From: Trichomonas vaginalis G3
Lineage: Eukaryota > Parabasalia > Trichomonadida > Trichomonadidae
Assembly: GCF_026262505.1 (NCBI RefSeq)
Contig: NC_067203.1
Span: 11,904,001 to 11,968,000, forward strand
DNA: 64,000 bases
Reading direction: 5' to 3'
Shown here: piece after piece, positions 21,493 to 30,243 of the stretch
Layout: every line of letters starts with the position of its first letter
How positions within the stretch are numbered: position 1 is the stretch's first letter
Notes under the pieces: generated by a model
The model's input: only the letters and a program-made list of their open reading frames with translations
Database searches by the model: none
What the model was told of the DNA's origin: nothing
Made by a program: the position numbers and the translations under genes

Positions 21493-21901
21493 ATTGTTGG
21501 ATTTTTTTTTTCATAGATTGTATAACTGAAAAAAAAAAATACAGCATTTTTAGACAAGAGAAAACCCCCTATAATTTCGATGTGAACGCTTAATTCTACT
21601 ATTTAGACCGGAAAATAACGTAGCATCGAACTTAGGCGCCTGTTTTTGGAAAAATTTTCAAGGATTTCAAAACTCTTTAAATTTAAATAGTTGTAAACTT
21701 TTTTAAGTCTCCCGTAAGAGACCTAAAATTAGTTCAATTAAAGTATCACTATTTACAGAAAGACATCCTTGAGTATTTCTTTTTGAACAGCATCAATTCA
21801 GAGTTATTTATATCATATATTCAAGGATTTTTATTGACGTCTGAAAAAGTGACAAAAATTCATTTTCATTTTAAAATATAAAAATATAACAATTTCTTTT
21901 A
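21493..21901. other. Intergenic spacer
   Basis: About 0.4 kb between two same-strand genes. No further feature seen. Confidence 0.45.
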
Positions 21902-23602
21902 TTAATCCTGTTCTTGTTCTCTTAGAGCACCAAAGAACTCAACTTTCTGCAAGATGAGTGTATCATAACCTCTAGAATTTGTTCCTGTGTGATCAATCTT
22001 GAAACTCTTGTAGAAATCTGATTTTGGAATTGGTCTTGTTATGATTGAACTTGGTTTAGACAAAGCAGTAGAATTAGAAACAGAATCCAGGACAACCCAG
22101 TTAATTCCATCTTTTGTGCCACTCAAATCCCAGCTCTTGATGAATGGAGAGGACATATCCGCTCTCTGTATAGAGTAGTGACTTAACTGAAGTTCTTCAT
22201 GAGCAAAAGTGAACTTCACCCATTGTTGAGGGACGGTTTTTGAGGAAAAGTAGTTTCCTGACTTCGGATCGATGATACAGTAGACATCACCTGTATTATT
22301 GGTTGGTTCTGTCTTGATGGTGGAAGAAGCTTCAGCTTGGACGGCGTTTTTGAAGTTATTTGCTCCATCTCGTTCGAAAATGAAGGAAAATACGCCGTTG
22401 AGAGGTCTTTCTGGATCGTATTGGACAGTTAAGAATTGCTGGATATCGACTTTCTTGTTTGTAAGCGAAACAATCTGATCATGAAAATCATTTATCGAAA
22501 CTCTCTTGTCCATGACGATTTTAGAGACTTCTGAGACCTTCAATGAGTCGAAATCAATCTTCTTAAGAAGAGGAGTAGGGTTGTCGTTCTCTCTCGTGTT
22601 CTGCATGTACAATTTAAAGATATGTTTTTCTGTGAGGCCAGGAGCAGGTAATTTCTCAATCAGTTCTGTAAGATAGGCTGCAGGAATGTTTCTGATCCTG
22701 CCGTTATGTGTCAATCTCGCATATTCTGAACCAATAAAATTAATAATTTCTCCAAGTTCTTTTTTAGACTGGCAAATGTTAAGGAAGTAGATTATGTTGT
22801 CGAAATTGATGAACGGAGTGAGGCGAAGTTCTGACAATTGGTTAATTTTGAAATAATTTCCAATACTTTTTAGGAAAGGTATTTGGTTTGGCGAGACAAT
22901 GATCTCGTTTCCATCTATGTATTTCAAAAACATATCGTGATCGCCTGGAAAATCATTAATTGAGGAAGATTCAAGAACATTTTTGGCGATTGAAGAGAAT
23001 CTTTTGAGATTAGCATGTAATTCGAAACGGTCAAACTTAAATGTGACCTTTGGATCGTCTTTTGTAACTTCAATATCAGTAGTTAACGAGTTTAATTTCA
23101 AAACTTGATTTTCATTAGGGAAAAAGTATAGATTCCAGTTATGGAAATGGTTCGCATAGATCATACATGCATCTCTGTCACGTGCCTTCTTGAAATAAAG
23201 CATCGCATACGAATGAAATTGTTTTTCAAAAGGATAAATTTTGATTGTAGTTACTCTAAACTTTCTGTACATGTTTCTTATGTCATCTTCTGTCGTTTTT
23301 GAATCGATTCCATATAAAAATGCTTGATGGTTGATGCGTTCTTCTAAATCATGATATGTTCGTAGCTTTTTTTCTTTGTAAATGAGTTTAGTATCGTCTG
23401 GAAAGAGATTTACATTCACATTATCTTGGAATAAAACAACGGCAGCGTGAAGAAAGATTTTTTGACCCATAAAACTTTCATAAATATATTCTAATTGCTC
23501 AACTTTTTGCATATTGTTAATGAATGCAAGAAGCCCTTCTTGTTTAACACTATTGGGAATGTCCTCGATTAAAAGATGCCTGCGAGTCCAAATTTTGAAC
23601 AT
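21902..23602 (-). CDS. RRM-like plus BTB plus F5/8 type C domain protein
   Basis: From the ATG at 23602 (MFKIWTRRHLLIED) the protein has 566 residues. Two N-terminal segments look like RNA-recognition-motif folds: residues ~8-60 (LLIEDIP at the RNP2 position, HAAVVLFQ at RNP1) and ~85-165 (AFLYGIDSKTTEDDIRNMYR, then HSYAMLYFKKARD). A BTB-like segment follows (VTFKFDRFELHANLKRFSSI), then helices. The last ~150 residues are an F5/8C-like domain (QQWVKFTFAHEELQLSHYSI, SWDLSGTKDGINWVVLDS, SFKIDHTGTNSRGYDTLIL). It is a relative of the gene at 20190-21482 on the same strand. RNA binding is unproven; the RNP1 segment has few of the expected aromatic residues. No clear initiator is seen. Confidence 0.65.
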   Translation of the reverse strand: MFKIWTRRHLLIEDIPNSVKQEGLLAFINNMQKVEQLEYIYESFMGQKIFLHAAVVLFQDNVNVNLFPDDTKLIYKEKKLRTYHDLEERINHQAFLYGIDSKTTEDDIRNMYRKFRVTTIKIYPFEKQFHSYAMLYFKKARDRDACMIYANHFHNWNLYFFPNENQVLKLNSLTTDIEVTKDDPKVTFKFDRFELHANLKRFSSIAKNVLESSSINDFPGDHDMFLKYIDGNEIIVSPNQIPFLKSIGNYFKINQLSELRLTPFINFDNIIYFLNICQSKKELGEIINFIGSEYARLTHNGRIRNIPAAYLTELIEKLPAPGLTEKHIFKLYMQNTRENDNPTPLLKKIDFDSLKVSEVSKIVMDKRVSINDFHDQIVSLTNKKVDIQQFLTVQYDPERPLNGVFSFIFERDGANNFKNAVQAEASSTIKTEPTNNTGDVYCIIDPKSGNYFSSKTVPQQWVKFTFAHEELQLSHYSIQRADMSSPFIKSWDLSGTKDGINWVVLDSVSNSTALSKPSSIITRPIPKSDFYKSFKIDHTGTNSRGYDTLILQKVEFFGALREQEQD

Positions 23603-23991
23603 TCTGTCACTTTTATATTCTATCGTCAATTTTTATTTTTATTTTTTTCTGTGAGTGCTTGATAACATTAATCATTATCTTGAGATGGATAGACACATAA
23701 ATTGTTGTATATAATTTACCATTTTCTTGCTTAGATTATTGCTAGAAGAGCCCTGACTCCTTCTTTCGGGATTATGAGTTAAATTTTGATCTTAATAGCT
23801 TAAAACAATCAATTGCTCTATAATAACAACATAATTCAATTAATGAATGTCCATTTTAAAAAAATTGGATAATTGGAATTTAATTTTGTGATCTTCATCA
23901 AATTCATTGATACCAATGAATGATATGAGCTTTACTTTGTCATTACGATAATGGTATTATCCATAATTGCTCTATAAATTGTATTTTTTAA
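23603..23991. other. Spacer between divergent ORFs
   Basis: AT-rich, nothing distinctive seen. Confidence 0.45.
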
Positions 23992-24612
23992 ATGATGGTT
24001 TTGAAAGTTGTTGAGGTTCTTATATCAAATGGTGCTAAAGTTGACGCAAAAAATAAAGCCGATGAAACGGCCCTTAATATTGCTGTTGGCCGTAGTTACT
24101 GTGACATTGCAGAACTTCTTATTTTGCATGTTGCAAATGTCAATTCAAAAGATATATCTGGACTCACATTGCTTGATCGTGCAACAGTATTTAATGATAA
24201 AGAAATGATAGAATTTATTATTTCACATGGTGCCAATGATAATACGACAGAGTTTGATGGAGAACCTGTTTCATATGGTTCTACAGATATTGATAAAAAG
24301 TTAAAAGAAGGAATACCTCTTTCATTTTATGGAGATCTATATGCTAAACCTGTCGAAGAAGAAATTATCTGTGATTGCCTAACAAAATGTGATACCAATT
24401 GTGATGAAGTCATAACAAATGATTTATTTGTAGCAACATCCTTAGAAACTTCAAAAGAATTAAATGGAAAAGAAAAGGAAGGAAAATCATATGATTCAAA
24501 CATAATTGAATATTTATTTTTTTTGAAAATAATTCAATTAAAGTTTATTTCATATACTTCGCGGGCAATCATCGCATATTTCTCTATCTATAATTTCGAA
24601 AGCCTTTTATAA
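23992..24612 (+). pseudogene. Ankyrin-repeat fragment, probably 5' truncated
   Basis: The 206-codon ORF opens with an ATG directly after an in-frame TAA and has no initiator nearby. It begins in the middle of an ankyrin repeat (VVEVLISNGAKVDAKNKADE), then has two more (AELLILHVANVNSKDISGL and IEFIISHGANDNTTEFDGE). It then runs into a non-repeat tail with two CDC/CLTKCDTNC-like clusters and a low-complexity end. Compared with the adjacent 457-residue ankyrin gene it lacks the whole helical N-terminus. It may be a truncated paralogue; a short expressed protein cannot be excluded. Confidence 0.55.
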
Positions 24613-24805
24613 TCTTCTGTTGCTAATCAAAATTTTGATTTATCGAAATTTATTTAACATTTGTTTTTACTATCGTCTTCTCTTTAACTGGGAGCGACCT
24701 GTGGTTTGGGCTGCACCACTGGCGCTAAAAAGAAGTTCTCATCGTACCTTGTATAATTATTAGAATTGACCAAATGATTTTTTTTTTGAAAAAACATTTC
24801 AAAGT
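24613..24805. other. Spacer containing a GC-rich ~60-base island
   Basis: Around 24690-24750 the sequence becomes much richer in G and C than its surroundings (pieces: GGGAGCGACCTGTGG, GGGCTGCACCACTGGCGC, GAAGTTCTCATCG). It has no ORF of note and no clear fold. It may be a fragment of a structural RNA gene or of a foreign or coding sequence. Confidence 0.4.
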
Positions 24806-26179
24806 ATGAATTCACGTTTGTATGATGAACTCATGAATAAATTTAAGAATTATATTGACTCTTTCAATACTTTATATCAACTCAAAACGGAAAACGAAGA
24901 AGAAATTAAAAAAATATACAAAAATATCAAAACAAATTTGATTGATTCAAATATATTCTCTTCCAAAGAGATAATAACGGTTATTTCACGCATTCACAAA
25001 TATAATCGCAGATATATTAAGTCGTATTTCAAATTAGCCGAGCTTATTCATGAAGAATATCATCCAAAAGATATTGAAAGTGTTTCATCTATTTTCCATG
25101 ACTCATATTTAGAAGATATTTCTATAGACATACATGGGGAAATTGCAATTTCGAAAGCAATTATTAATGATGACATTATTTCATTTATAATGCATACTGA
25201 AAGCGAAAATTTTGATGCAAATATGACTCTTCTACAAAGTCCACTTACTCGAAATGAAACATTTAGTTATGGAATTTCATTACTTGAATTGTGTTGTTTT
25301 CATGGAGCAGTTAAATGCTTCAAGTTATTAAGAACAAAGTTTCAACTGGAAATCACTCAAAATTGCTTAAAATACTCGTTTTTAGGCGGGAATCCAGACA
25401 TCGTAAGTGAATGTTTGAAAGAACAAGATCCAGATGAAGAATGTATGACATATGCAATTATATCACATAACATTGATTTCGTTGCATTTTTAATGAATGA
25501 ATACCATATCACATTAAATCTAAATGAATGTATTGAATACTATAATCTTCAAGCATTTTTTGTTTATTTAAATAGTACAAAAGATTTTGGCACATGTCTT
25601 GCAGTATCCACACAATATAGCCTTCCAGAACTTTGTAAATACTTGATTTCTCATGGTGCTGATATCAATTCAACTGATTCGCTTGGATCTACCGCTCTAC
25701 ATAATGCTACAAGGTATAATCGGAAGGAAATTGTAGAATTTCTTATATCAGAAGGTGCTGATGTCTATGCAATAAATGAATATAAAGAAACACCTCTTCA
25801 TATTGCAATAGAAAATAATTTCGAAGATTTAGCAGAATTACTTATTTCTCATATGTCATATGTAAACACAGCTAATAATATAAGAAGAACAGTACTCCAT
25901 TATGCTGCGGTTCAAAATAATAAGTTAATAACAGAACTTCTTATCTCACATGGTGCTGATATTAACGCAAAAGATTCTCATGGGGAAACTGTAATTCAAT
26001 GTGCAATCAGATTTCATAGTAAAGAAGTCATAGAAATTCTAATTTCACATGGCCTTAGCCTAAATGAAGAAACAAATATTGATACTTCTTCACCCGATAG
26101 TATTGAACTTAAAAAACTCAAAGACAACTATTTTGATGATAAATCTGAATCTTTTCTTCGAGAACTCTTAGGAATATAA
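24806..26179 (+). CDS. Ankyrin-repeat protein with helical N-terminus
   Basis: The 457-residue protein is intact. Residues 1-250 are helical and resemble the DUF3447-type N-terminal region of the large trichomonad ankyrin family (MNSRLYDELMNKFKNYIDSF at the start; later LLELCCFHGAVKCFKLLRTK). Residues ~265-425 hold about five ankyrin repeats (LISHGADINSTDSLGSTALH, FLISEGADVYAINEYKETPL, LLISHGADINAKDSHGETVI). The end is SESFLRELLGI. TCAAAG just before the ATG is a weak initiator. Ankyrin repeats bind proteins; no target is evident. A deleted copy of this gene lies at 27473-27656. Confidence 0.8.
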   Translation: MNSRLYDELMNKFKNYIDSFNTLYQLKTENEEEIKKIYKNIKTNLIDSNIFSSKEIITVISRIHKYNRRYIKSYFKLAELIHEEYHPKDIESVSSIFHDSYLEDISIDIHGEIAISKAIINDDIISFIMHTESENFDANMTLLQSPLTRNETFSYGISLLELCCFHGAVKCFKLLRTKFQLEITQNCLKYSFLGGNPDIVSECLKEQDPDEECMTYAIISHNIDFVAFLMNEYHITLNLNECIEYYNLQAFFVYLNSTKDFGTCLAVSTQYSLPELCKYLISHGADINSTDSLGSTALHNATRYNRKEIVEFLISEGADVYAINEYKETPLHIAIENNFEDLAELLISHMSYVNTANNIRRTVLHYAAVQNNKLITELLISHGADINAKDSHGETVIQCAIRFHSKEVIEILISHGLSLNEETNIDTSSPDSIELKKLKDNYFDDKSESFLRELLGI

Positions 26180-26384
26180 AATGAATTCCCGGTTTGTTTT
26201 AAAAGGTTGAAAGAGCATAATACATAGGCTCATCTGACTCTAATTCAATGATATTCATTTTTTAGAATCTAATACCCTCTAAATACTTGGAAGGATAAAA
26301 ATTATAATCATGCATTACTAAAAATTGAGCATCAAAATTCTTTATTTTTGTAGTGAAAAATTAAAATAATTTCAAGATCACAAT

Positions 26385-26495
26385 TAAGAGTGCTTATTTA
26401 CGCCCCTATGATATGGCTTTCAATTCAGATGTTTAAGGTTAATTTTCAAAAATTTGAATTAAAGTCAAATGGGCGTGAGTGCAGCCTTAATAAGG
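26385..26495. repeat. Possible small TTAA-flanked MITE
   Basis: The block starts TTAAGAGTGCTTATTTACGC and ends GGGCGTGAGTGCAGCCTTAA. Its edges are partly complementary (GAGTGC/GCAGCC, GCCC/GGGC). It is repeated with an internal 22-base insert in the downstream duplication, and a right-half-like piece occurs at about 29808-29850. The short matches keep this tentative. Confidence 0.35.
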
Positions 26496-27097
26496 AATAA
26501 CTTTAGCAATTTGGAATAGTTGCAATGGTGTTTATTCTTTTGCGGAATATTTCATCGACGTTATATTCGATCATTTATAATTAAGACAATTACAATTCAT
26601 TCAAATTTCCACTTTATTCCACTCTAGAATGATCCCAATCTATATTTAAAAGAAATGATTATGAAGTCAAAAAAAATTGTGAATCAAAATTCAATACTAT
26701 TCAAAACAAATACCAAATTATTAAAATTTTCAGAATGAATACATCTTCTTTTGATCATTTTTTCATATAAATAATATAATAATTTCATGTTTATTATTAT
26801 AATATAAAACAGTGAATATATTATATAGTTTTTATTGCGAACTATTTCTTCGAATGCATGTTTAAATTGACTTTTACTCTGATATACAAATATCATTTTC
26901 ATTGGTTAAAAATAAATATTTTGTAGCTCAATTTTATAAATTTTTTTATATTTAAATAGCATGATAATCAATTTAACATGTTTACTAAATTGTTCAACAT
27001 ATTTGGAACATTTTTAAAAGAAATTCAATGTTAATAAACGCGAATTATATGTACTATACATGTAACATCATTTGATAGAACAAATTATGGGTTTCTA

Positions 27098-27385
27098 TTA
27101 TATGTTATTTTGGTATTTCAAAGTAATTTCATCAAATGGTTCATGTATACAAATCTCTTGAATCGGACTAAAATTGAATTCCTGAAATGGTGAAACATCT
27201 AATGTTGAATCTTGCTGATCGATGGGGCCGTCGATTTTATTATACATGTCCTGAATATCAATTAATTTGCGTTTCTTCTTTCGATCGAGTCGTGGTAACC
27301 CTGCATCGTTGCATTCGTATTTCTTTTCTGTTTCTTTCCCTTCATCAATGATGAAGCTCTTGATTTTAATTTGGGAGTTTTTCAT
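27098..27385 (-). CDS. Small basic protein of unknown function (copy A)
   Basis: The 95-codon ORF encodes a protein I do not recognise: MKNSQIKIKSFIIDEGKETE at the start, a basic stretch LPRLDRKKKRKLIDIQDM near residues 30-46 that could act as a nuclear signal, and an acidic, proline-bearing end with two similar pieces (SPFQEFNFSP and IQEICIHEPF). TCAGTTT lies a few bases before the ATG, near the usual initiator position though G follows TCA. The ORF is kept in the second copy with one substitution (Ser4 to Thr). It may be a real short gene; the duplication is too recent to prove selection. Confidence 0.5.
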   Translation of the reverse strand: MKNSQIKIKSFIIDEGKETEKKYECNDAGLPRLDRKKKRKLIDIQDMYNKIDGPIDQQDSTLDVSPFQEFNFSPIQEICIHEPFDEITLKYQNNI

Positions 27386-27472
27386 TAAAGAAACTGACCT
27401 GGCTCAATTCACTTTTTTTAATCAAATTTTTTGATAACTTTATATTTTTTGTTTGGAAAATCATTTCAAAGT

Positions 27473-27656
27473 ATGAATTCACGTTTGTATGATGAACTCA
27501 TGAATAAATTTAAGAATTATATTGACTCTTTCAATACTTTATATCAACTCAAAACGGAAAACTCCTTCACCCGATAGTATTGAACTTAATAAACTCAAAG
27601 ACAACTATTTTGATGATAAATCTGAATCTTTTCTTCGAGAACTCTTAGGAATATAA
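27473..27656 (+). pseudogene. Internally deleted copy of the ankyrin gene
   Basis: The first 29-30 codons of the ankyrin gene (MNSRLYDELMNKFKNYIDSF onward) join directly to its last ~32 codons. The join is near 27565 and corresponds to loss of about 1.19 kb (roughly 24896-26083 in the intact copy). It is out of frame, so translation would stop five codons past the join. A few bases (AAAAC/ACT) could have served as microhomology. Sequence just upstream of the ATG is also duplicated. Confidence 0.9.
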
Positions 27657-27803
27657 AATGAAAGAGCATAGTACATAGGCTCATCTGACTTTAATTTAGC
27701 TATTGACTAAGAACAATGACATTCAATGATATTCATTTTTTAGAATCTAATACCCTCTAAATACTTGGAAGGATAAAAATTATAATCATGCATTACTAAA
27801 AAT

Positions 27804-28095
27804 GGGGTATTATTATTGTCGTCTGGCGGTTTTAGACGACAATGCGAATTTTCAAATAATAGGATTTTTAGCCAGATAAAGAGCTACTCCATATATCATG
27901 CGTGTTTGCATACTATATACATAGATGGAATTGATGTTCTTCCTTTATTTAGGTACCGAAACATGCTTGAAAAATCTATTTTTTAGACGACAATGATAAT
28001 TTTGTCACTTTTCCAGACGACAATAATAATTTGTCACCTTTTTAGACGACAATAATAATTTTGTCACTTTTTCCAGACGACAATAAAACATCCTC
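27804..28095. mobile_element. 292-bp MITE with 9-bp target duplication and a paralogous empty site
   Basis: The insert sits in copy B of the duplication and is absent from copy A, where ACTAAAAAT occurs once (26317-26325). In copy B ACTAAAAAT flanks the insert on both sides (27795-27803 and 28096-28104). The ends are inverted repeats: GGGGTATTATTATTGTCGTC at the left against GAGGATGTTTTATTGTCGTC (right end inverted), 18 of 23 positions matching. GACGACAAT-containing units are repeated about four times near the right end. No coding capacity. A 9-bp duplication with G-rich ends suggests a Mutator-like origin. Confidence 0.9.
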
Positions 28096-28797
28096 ACTAA
28101 AAATTGAGCATCAAAATTCTTTATTTTTGTAGTGAAAAATTAAAATAATTTCAAGATCACAATTAAGAGTGCTTATTTACGCCCCTATGATATGGCTTTC
28201 AATTCAGATGTTTAAGGTTAATTTTCAATGACGCTTCACACAAGTTGTCAAAAATTTGAATTAAAGTCAGATGGGAGAAAGTGTATCCTTAATATGGAAT
28301 AACTTTAGCAATTTGGAATAGTTGCAATTATGTTTATTCTGTTGCGGAATATTTAAAAGAAACGGTTATGAAGTCAAAAAAATTGGTTATGAAGTCAAAA
28401 TTCAAAAAAATACCAAATTATTAAAATTTTCAGAATGAATACATCTTCTTTTGATCATTTTTTCATATAAATAATATAATAATTTCATGTTTATTATTAT
28501 AATATAAAACAGTGAATATATTATATAGTTTTTATTGCGAACTATTTCTTCGAATGCATGTTTAAATTGACTTTTACTCTGATATACAAATATCATTTTC
28601 ATTGGTTAAAAATAAATATTTTGTAGCTCAATTTTATAAATTTTTTTATATTTAAATAGCATGATAATCAATTTAACATGTTTACTAAATTGTTCAACAT
28701 ATTTGGAACATTTTTAAAAGAAATTCAATGTTAATAAACGCGAATTATATGTACTATACATGTAACATCATTTGATAGAACAAATTATGGGTTTCTA

Positions 28798-29085
28798 TTA
28801 TATGTTATTTTGGTATTTCAAAGTAATTTCATCAAATGGTTCATGTATACAAATCTCTTGAATCGGACTAAAATTGAATTCCTGAAATGGTGAAACATCT
28901 AATGTTGAATCTTGCTGATCGATGGGGCCGTCGATTTTATTATACATGTCCTGAATATCAATTAATTTGCGTTTCTTCTTTCGATCGAGTCGTGGTAACC
29001 CTGCATCGTTGCATTCGTATTTCTTTTCTGTTTCTTTCCCTTCATCAATGATGAAGCTCTTGATTTTAATTTGGGTGTTTTTCAT
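28798..29085 (-). CDS. Small basic protein of unknown function (copy B)
   Basis: Same 95-residue protein as at 27098-27385 apart from Ser4 to Thr. Here TCAATTT precedes the ATG by a few bases, also initiator-like. The flanking 400 bases on the 3' side are shared with copy A. Identity of this stretch contrasts with the decay of the ankyrin half of the same duplicated unit. Confidence 0.5.
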   Translation of the reverse strand: MKNTQIKIKSFIIDEGKETEKKYECNDAGLPRLDRKKKRKLIDIQDMYNKIDGPIDQQDSTLDVSPFQEFNFSPIQEICIHEPFDEITLKYQNNI

Positions 29086-29356
29086 TAAAAAAATTGACTG
29101 TGTTCAATTCACTTTTTGTCTGAAATTGTTTTGAATGCAAATACCAAACGGCTCTCGGCTTCAAAATCAAATATTAAAATAAATGTATTTATTGCAATGT
29201 AATATTTTCTTAACAATGGTTGACTAGTATTTCAAAAGTTTACCCTTATGATATGTCAGATAGTCAGTTTTTTTACATTTAATATTCAAAAATATATAAT
29301 CATGACAATTTAAATATACAAAAGAACATCGTTGTATTTGATAGGTTAATCTAATG

Positions 29357-29675
29357 TAGGCCTGGACAAAATCGAAAAAAACATTACCGTGCGGTAAAAT
29401 AGGGTCAAAAAAATCGGTAAAACCTATTCAATTTGCGGGAAGCTTGCGGTAAAAATATTAAAATTAGTTAATTTCTCATGAATTTGTTTTAACCAGCTAT
29501 GACTCGCATAATCGAAGATATTTGCAGTGAAATTTCCTTGAAAAAAATTCCAAAATCAAAAAAAAAAAAAAAATGAAAATAATTTCGTATATTTTTTATT
29601 CCGTAATTTTCATAAACTCTCCCGATATGTGGTTTCCGCGGAATTATACCGCGGGTTACCGCATGAACAGGCCTA
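29357..29675. mobile_element. hAT-like MITE, 319 bp, 8-bp target duplication
   Basis: The ends are TAGGCCTG and CAGGCCTA, a perfect 8-base inverted pair. Both sides carry ATCTAATG (29349-29356 and 29676-29683). Subterminal GCGGTAA/TTACCGC motifs occur several times on both sides, as in hAT elements, whose transposases bind such repeats. An 8-bp duplication is the hAT hallmark. There is no ORF. Confidence 0.85.
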
Positions 29676-29937
29676 ATCTAATGAAATAATAAATTGTTTG
29701 CATGGATAAACAATCAATACTCGAAATATTCACTTTGAAAATTATGAATATTATTATCAGAAAAAAAATTAATTCTGCCACATTAATATCTTCATGTCAA
29801 TTGTCGGGAATTTGAATTAAAGTCAGATGGGTATAAGTATACACTTAAATTTTAGTAGCTGTGATTGTCATTATACATCATTCTTATTCCTGAAGAAAAA
29901 AAATTAAACTTTCTACACTCATAGGAGATTTCTGTCA

Positions 29938-30177
29938 GATCATTTTAGAGTGGAAAAAAAATAGAAAAAGACGATCAAAATTCACTCAATTTTTCACCTT
30001 TGGCATGCTGAAGGGCTCCTGAGCTTCAACATTAAGGGTGGGAATATTAAAGCATTTTATAGTTGATTTTTAATTAATTAAAAAAAAATAATAATTTAGA
30101 ATTAAAAAGTGGAAAATTGAGTGAATTTTGATCATCTTTTTTACTTTTTTTCCCTCTAAAATAACCCTTTCTGTCAT
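29938..30177. mobile_element. 240-bp fold-back element
   Basis: About 55 bases at each end are inverted copies: GATCAAAATTCACTCAATTT at about 29969-29990 pairs with its complement at about 30108-30133, and the outer parts (TTTTAGAG / CTCTAAAA) also match. TTTCTGTCA occurs on both sides (29929-29937 and 30178-30186), giving a probable 9-bp target duplication. No coding capacity; probably a Mutator-like MITE. Confidence 0.65.
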
Positions 30178-30243
30178 ATGAAAAAAAAGATAATTTTTTT
30201 ATAAATAAAAAAAAGTTTAATTAAAAGTAAATAAAAAAATATG

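Larger units (their letters stand above)
26209..27400. repeat. Direct duplication, copy A (downstream of the intact ankyrin gene)
   Basis: This segment is repeated at 27657-29093 in the same orientation. The last ~700 bases (26696-27385 against about 28397-29085) differ at only a few positions, while the first part differs by several indels. Copy A has an extra ~100 bases near 26545-26645. With the ankyrin gene in front, the duplicated unit spans about 24.79-27.40 kb. Confidence 0.85.
27657..29093. repeat. Direct duplication, copy B
   Basis: Counterpart of 26209-27400. It differs by a small insert near 27705-27728, the 292-base element at 27804-28095, a 22-base insert near 28229, and loss of ~100 bases near 28350. 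From about 28397 onward it is almost identical to copy A. Confidence 0.85.
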
